From: Gammaproteobacteria bacterium
GTDB taxonomy: Bacteria; Pseudomonadota; Gammaproteobacteria; Pseudomonadales; Halieaceae
NCBI GenBank assembly: GCA_030427085.1
Contig: JAUHXH010000002.1
Coordinates: 1,054,001 to 1,118,000 of the forward strand
Length of the DNA: 64,000 nt
Direction: 5' to 3'
Below, piece by piece: positions 62,236-64,000 of the stretch. Position 1 is the first letter of the stretch, and each line of letters begins with the position of its first letter. The translations under genes were made by a program, and so were the position numbers. The notes below the pieces were generated by a model. It saw only the letters and a program-made list of their open reading frames with translations. It was not told the origin of the DNA and ran no database searches.

Positions 62236-62985
62236 ATGTTGAACAATAAAGTGGCGTTGGTGACAGGGGCCGGTCAGGGCGTGGGGCAGGGCATTGCGCT
62301 GGCACTTGCTCGCCAGGGTGCCAGCGTGGCCGTAACGGGTCGCACTGCATCCAAGCTGGAACAGACCTGTGCAGCCATTACCGAGGCCGGGGGAAAGGCG
62401 CTGCCTGTGGTGTGCAATGTGAAGGACCCAGCGGCGCTGGAACAGGTGGTGGCTGCCTGTGTTGATCATTTTGGTGGCCTGCACATTCTCGTTAACAACG
62501 CCCAGGAAGTCCCTTTGGGTACCTTGCTCGAAGTCACCGATGCCGCTTTCACCGCGGGCTGGGAGTCCGGCCCGCTCGCAACCTTTCGCCTGATGAAGTT
62601 GTGTTATCCCCACCTACGCGGCGATGGATGCATTGTTAACCTGGCCAGTTCCTCAGCTAAGCGCTGGGATGTGGGCGGCTATGGCGCCTATGCTGCCGTC
62701 AAGGAAGCGATTCGAACCCTGACCCGGGCGGCGGCAAATGAGTGGGGGCCGGAAGGCATCCGTACCAATGCCATCATGCCCCATGCGCTCTCTCCCGGAT
62801 TACAATGGTGGACAGAACACTACCCCGAGGAGGCCGAAGCCTTTGTTGCCACCATCCCACAACGCCGTATTGGCGATTGCGAGCAGGACATCGGGCGCTT
62901 TGTGGCGCTGCTGTGCAGCGATGAAGCGGCCTATGTTAACGGCCAGACTATCGGTCTTGACGGTGGGCAAGCCCTGCTCGGTTGA
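62236..62985 (+). CDS. Short-chain dehydrogenase/reductase
   Basis: A 249-residue SDR. The nucleotide loop is TGAGQGVG (10-17); NNAQ at 87-90 replaces the common NNAG. The catalytic tyrosine and lysine are Y152 and K156 (YAAVK), with the serine near 139. LDGGQALLG is the usual classical-SDR end. The substrate is unknown. The class III aminotransferase starts five bases later, so the two are likely one operon. Confidence 0.88.
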   Translation: MLNNKVALVTGAGQGVGQGIALALARQGASVAVTGRTASKLEQTCAAITEAGGKALPVVCNVKDPAALEQVVAACVDHFGGLHILVNNAQEVPLGTLLEVTDAAFTAGWESGPLATFRLMKLCYPHLRGDGCIVNLASSSAKRWDVGGYGAYAAVKEAIRTLTRAAANEWGPEGIRTNAIMPHALSPGLQWWTEHYPEEAEAFVATIPQRRIGDCEQDIGRFVALLCSDEAAYVNGQTIGLDGGQALLG

Positions 62986-62990
62986 TCCCC

Positions 62991-64000
62991 GTGGTTGACG
63001 GTCGATCCGGGGAGCAGGGCGCCTCGAGTCGGCTACTGGAGCGGCGCCAGCGGGTCATGCCCGGGAGCCACCTGTTTTATCGCGATCCGTTGCACGTGGT
63101 GCGAGCAGAGGGGGTGTATCTCTACACCGCCGATGGTCGTCGTTACCTGGACTGCTATAACAACGTACAGTCCATGGGGCATGGCAACGCGGTGATCGCC
63201 GATGCCATCTGCCAACAGAGTCGCCAGTTGACCACGCACACCCGCTACCTGAACGATGTGGTGGTGGCCACTGCCGAGAAGGCGCTGGCAACGCTGCCCG
63301 CCCGCTTTGAAGTGTGTGTTTTCACCTGTACCGGCACGGAAGCCTGTGAACTGGCGATGCGCATGGCCCGTGCAGTGACTGGCAAGTCCGGCGCGGTGGT
63401 GCTGGAGCACAGCTATCACGGCAATTCCCGTTTGGTGGGTGAAATGTCCACCATGAAGTACCCGGCGGAGCAGCGCCCGGTCCACATTCAGGCTATCGCG
63501 CCTCCGGACCTGGATCGTGGGCCGTTGGACGCCCCGGCGGGCGCCGCCGGGCAAGCCTATGCAGATTTGCTGCCACCTGCGATTGCCGAGCTGGAGCGCG
63601 CGGGACCCGGTTTTGCCGCTTTCGTCTGCGACACCATTTTCGATTCCAACGGCGCACTGCCAGTGCCCGCCGACTATCTCACCGCCGTGCAGCAGCATGT
63701 CCACCGGGCGAACGGCCTGTTGATTGCCGATGAGGTGCAAGCCGGGGTGTGCAGGACCGGTACTTTCTGGGGTTTTGAACATCATGGCATAGCGCCGGAC
63801 ATTGTATTCACCGGTAAACCCTTCGGCGGCGGCTATCCGGTGGCGGCGGTGTTCACCACGCGCGACATTGCCGAGCAGTGGGCCGCACGCGACGCCTACT
63901 TCAACACCTTTGGCGGTAATCCGGTGGCCGCGGCCGCGGCAGGCGCGGTGCTGGATTATGCGAAGGAACACGGCATTTGTGAGCATGTCACTCGCGTGGG
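62991..64000 (+). CDS. Class III (acetylornithine/GABA-type) aminotransferase, partial at the window end
   Basis: About 336 residues of a PLP-dependent aminotransferase whose 3' end lies beyond the window. GTG 62991 is the likely start. TGTEACELAMRMAR, DEVQAGVCRTGTFWGFEHHG and FTGKPFGGGYPVAAV are the class III landmarks; the PLP lysine is K276 of the latter. The substrate is unclear (4-aminobutyrate, ornithine-like or omega-amino acids). Its close link to the SDR suggests a shared carbonyl/amine pathway. Confidence 0.88.
   Translation, partial: MVDGRSGEQGASSRLLERRQRVMPGSHLFYRDPLHVVRAEGVYLYTADGRRYLDCYNNVQSMGHGNAVIADAICQQSRQLTTHTRYLNDVVVATAEKALATLPARFEVCVFTCTGTEACELAMRMARAVTGKSGAVVLEHSYHGNSRLVGEMSTMKYPAEQRPVHIQAIAPPDLDRGPLDAPAGAAGQAYADLLPPAIAELERAGPGFAAFVCDTIFDSNGALPVPADYLTAVQQHVHRANGLLIADEVQAGVCRTGTFWGFEHHGIAPDIVFTGKPFGGGYPVAAVFTTRDIAEQWAARDAYFNTFGGNPVAAAAAGAVLDYAKEHGICEHVTRV

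Noticed and set aside
1-64000. CRISPR arrays, tRNA or rRNA genes, insertion sequences
   Set aside because: No regularly spaced repeats, cloverleaf patterns, rRNA motifs or transposase ORFs seen; the only repeat family is attC.

Overview
The window looks like the chromosome of an aerobic, heterotrophic marine-type gammaproteobacterium. Halieaceae, Cellvibrionaceae or relatives in the Cellvibrionales are my best guess. This rests on gene content: a TonB-dependent receptor, GH94 phosphorylases, flavin-dependent halogenases, CYP153, heptosyltransferase-like GT9 and MarC. The window has no rRNA or tRNA to confirm it. Most genes are GC-rich. The stretch from about 11.5 to 16.8 kb is clearly more AT-rich and differently built.

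Layout: (1) 0.2-3.2 kb holds a double DsbA-fold protein and a Ppx/GppA phosphatase. (2) 3.3-8.4 kb is a tightly coupled minus-strand operon, pxpA-pxpB-pxpC-D-glutamate cyclase-dat-alr. It links alanine racemisation, D-amino acid transamination, D-glutamate cyclisation and 5-oxoproline opening. (3) 8.7-11.1 kb has a TesB thioesterase and an acyl-CoA synthetase. (4) 11.5-16.4 kb is an array of integron gene cassettes: eight attC-like sites, all in one orientation, separated by plus-strand ORFs (YfbU, cyclodeaminase, several unknown or membrane proteins). No integrase gene is visible, so it fits the CALIN description (cluster of attC sites lacking an integron-integrase). (5) 17.0-21.8 kb is a run of small plus-strand genes: rhodanese, DUF2007-like, phosphatase-like, three GNATs, SRPBCC, MarC and DUF1272. 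(6) 21.8-38.5 kb contains CYP153, lipoprotein and outer-membrane proteins, GT9, four peptidases (M20, M19, M49-like, S10), a redoxin/copper-monooxygenase-like/EF-hand protein, and TauE and SulP transporters. (7) 38.5-57.5 kb is a cellobiose-utilisation locus. A six-gene minus-strand operon (SSS symporter, cellobiose phosphorylase, GPH symporter, second GH94, gluconokinase, CBM9-like protein) diverges from a plus-strand TonB-dependent receptor and two flavin-dependent halogenases. A third halogenase and a LacI regulator follow. Copies of a palindrome with core TAAAACGTTT lie in both control regions. (8) 57.5-64.0 kb holds a serine hydrolase, DUF4124 protein, diguanylate cyclase, SBP_bac_3 protein, HAD hydrolase, SDR and a class III aminotransferase cut by the window end.

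How the genes may work together: in the cellobiose locus the receptor would bring cellodextrins or oxidised cellodextrins across the outer membrane, and the two symporters across the inner membrane. One GH94 would split cellobiose to glucose 1-phosphate and glucose. The other, beside gluconokinase, probably splits cellobionate to glucose 1-phosphate and gluconate. The role of the three halogenases there is unknown. In the 5-oxoproline operon, D-glutamate formed by the transaminase could be cyclised to 5-oxo-D-proline and reopened by PxpABC. No single dramatic unknown machine stands out. The most unusual parts are the integrase-less cassette array, the D-amino acid/5-oxoproline operon, and the halogenase triplet wired to a sugar regulon.
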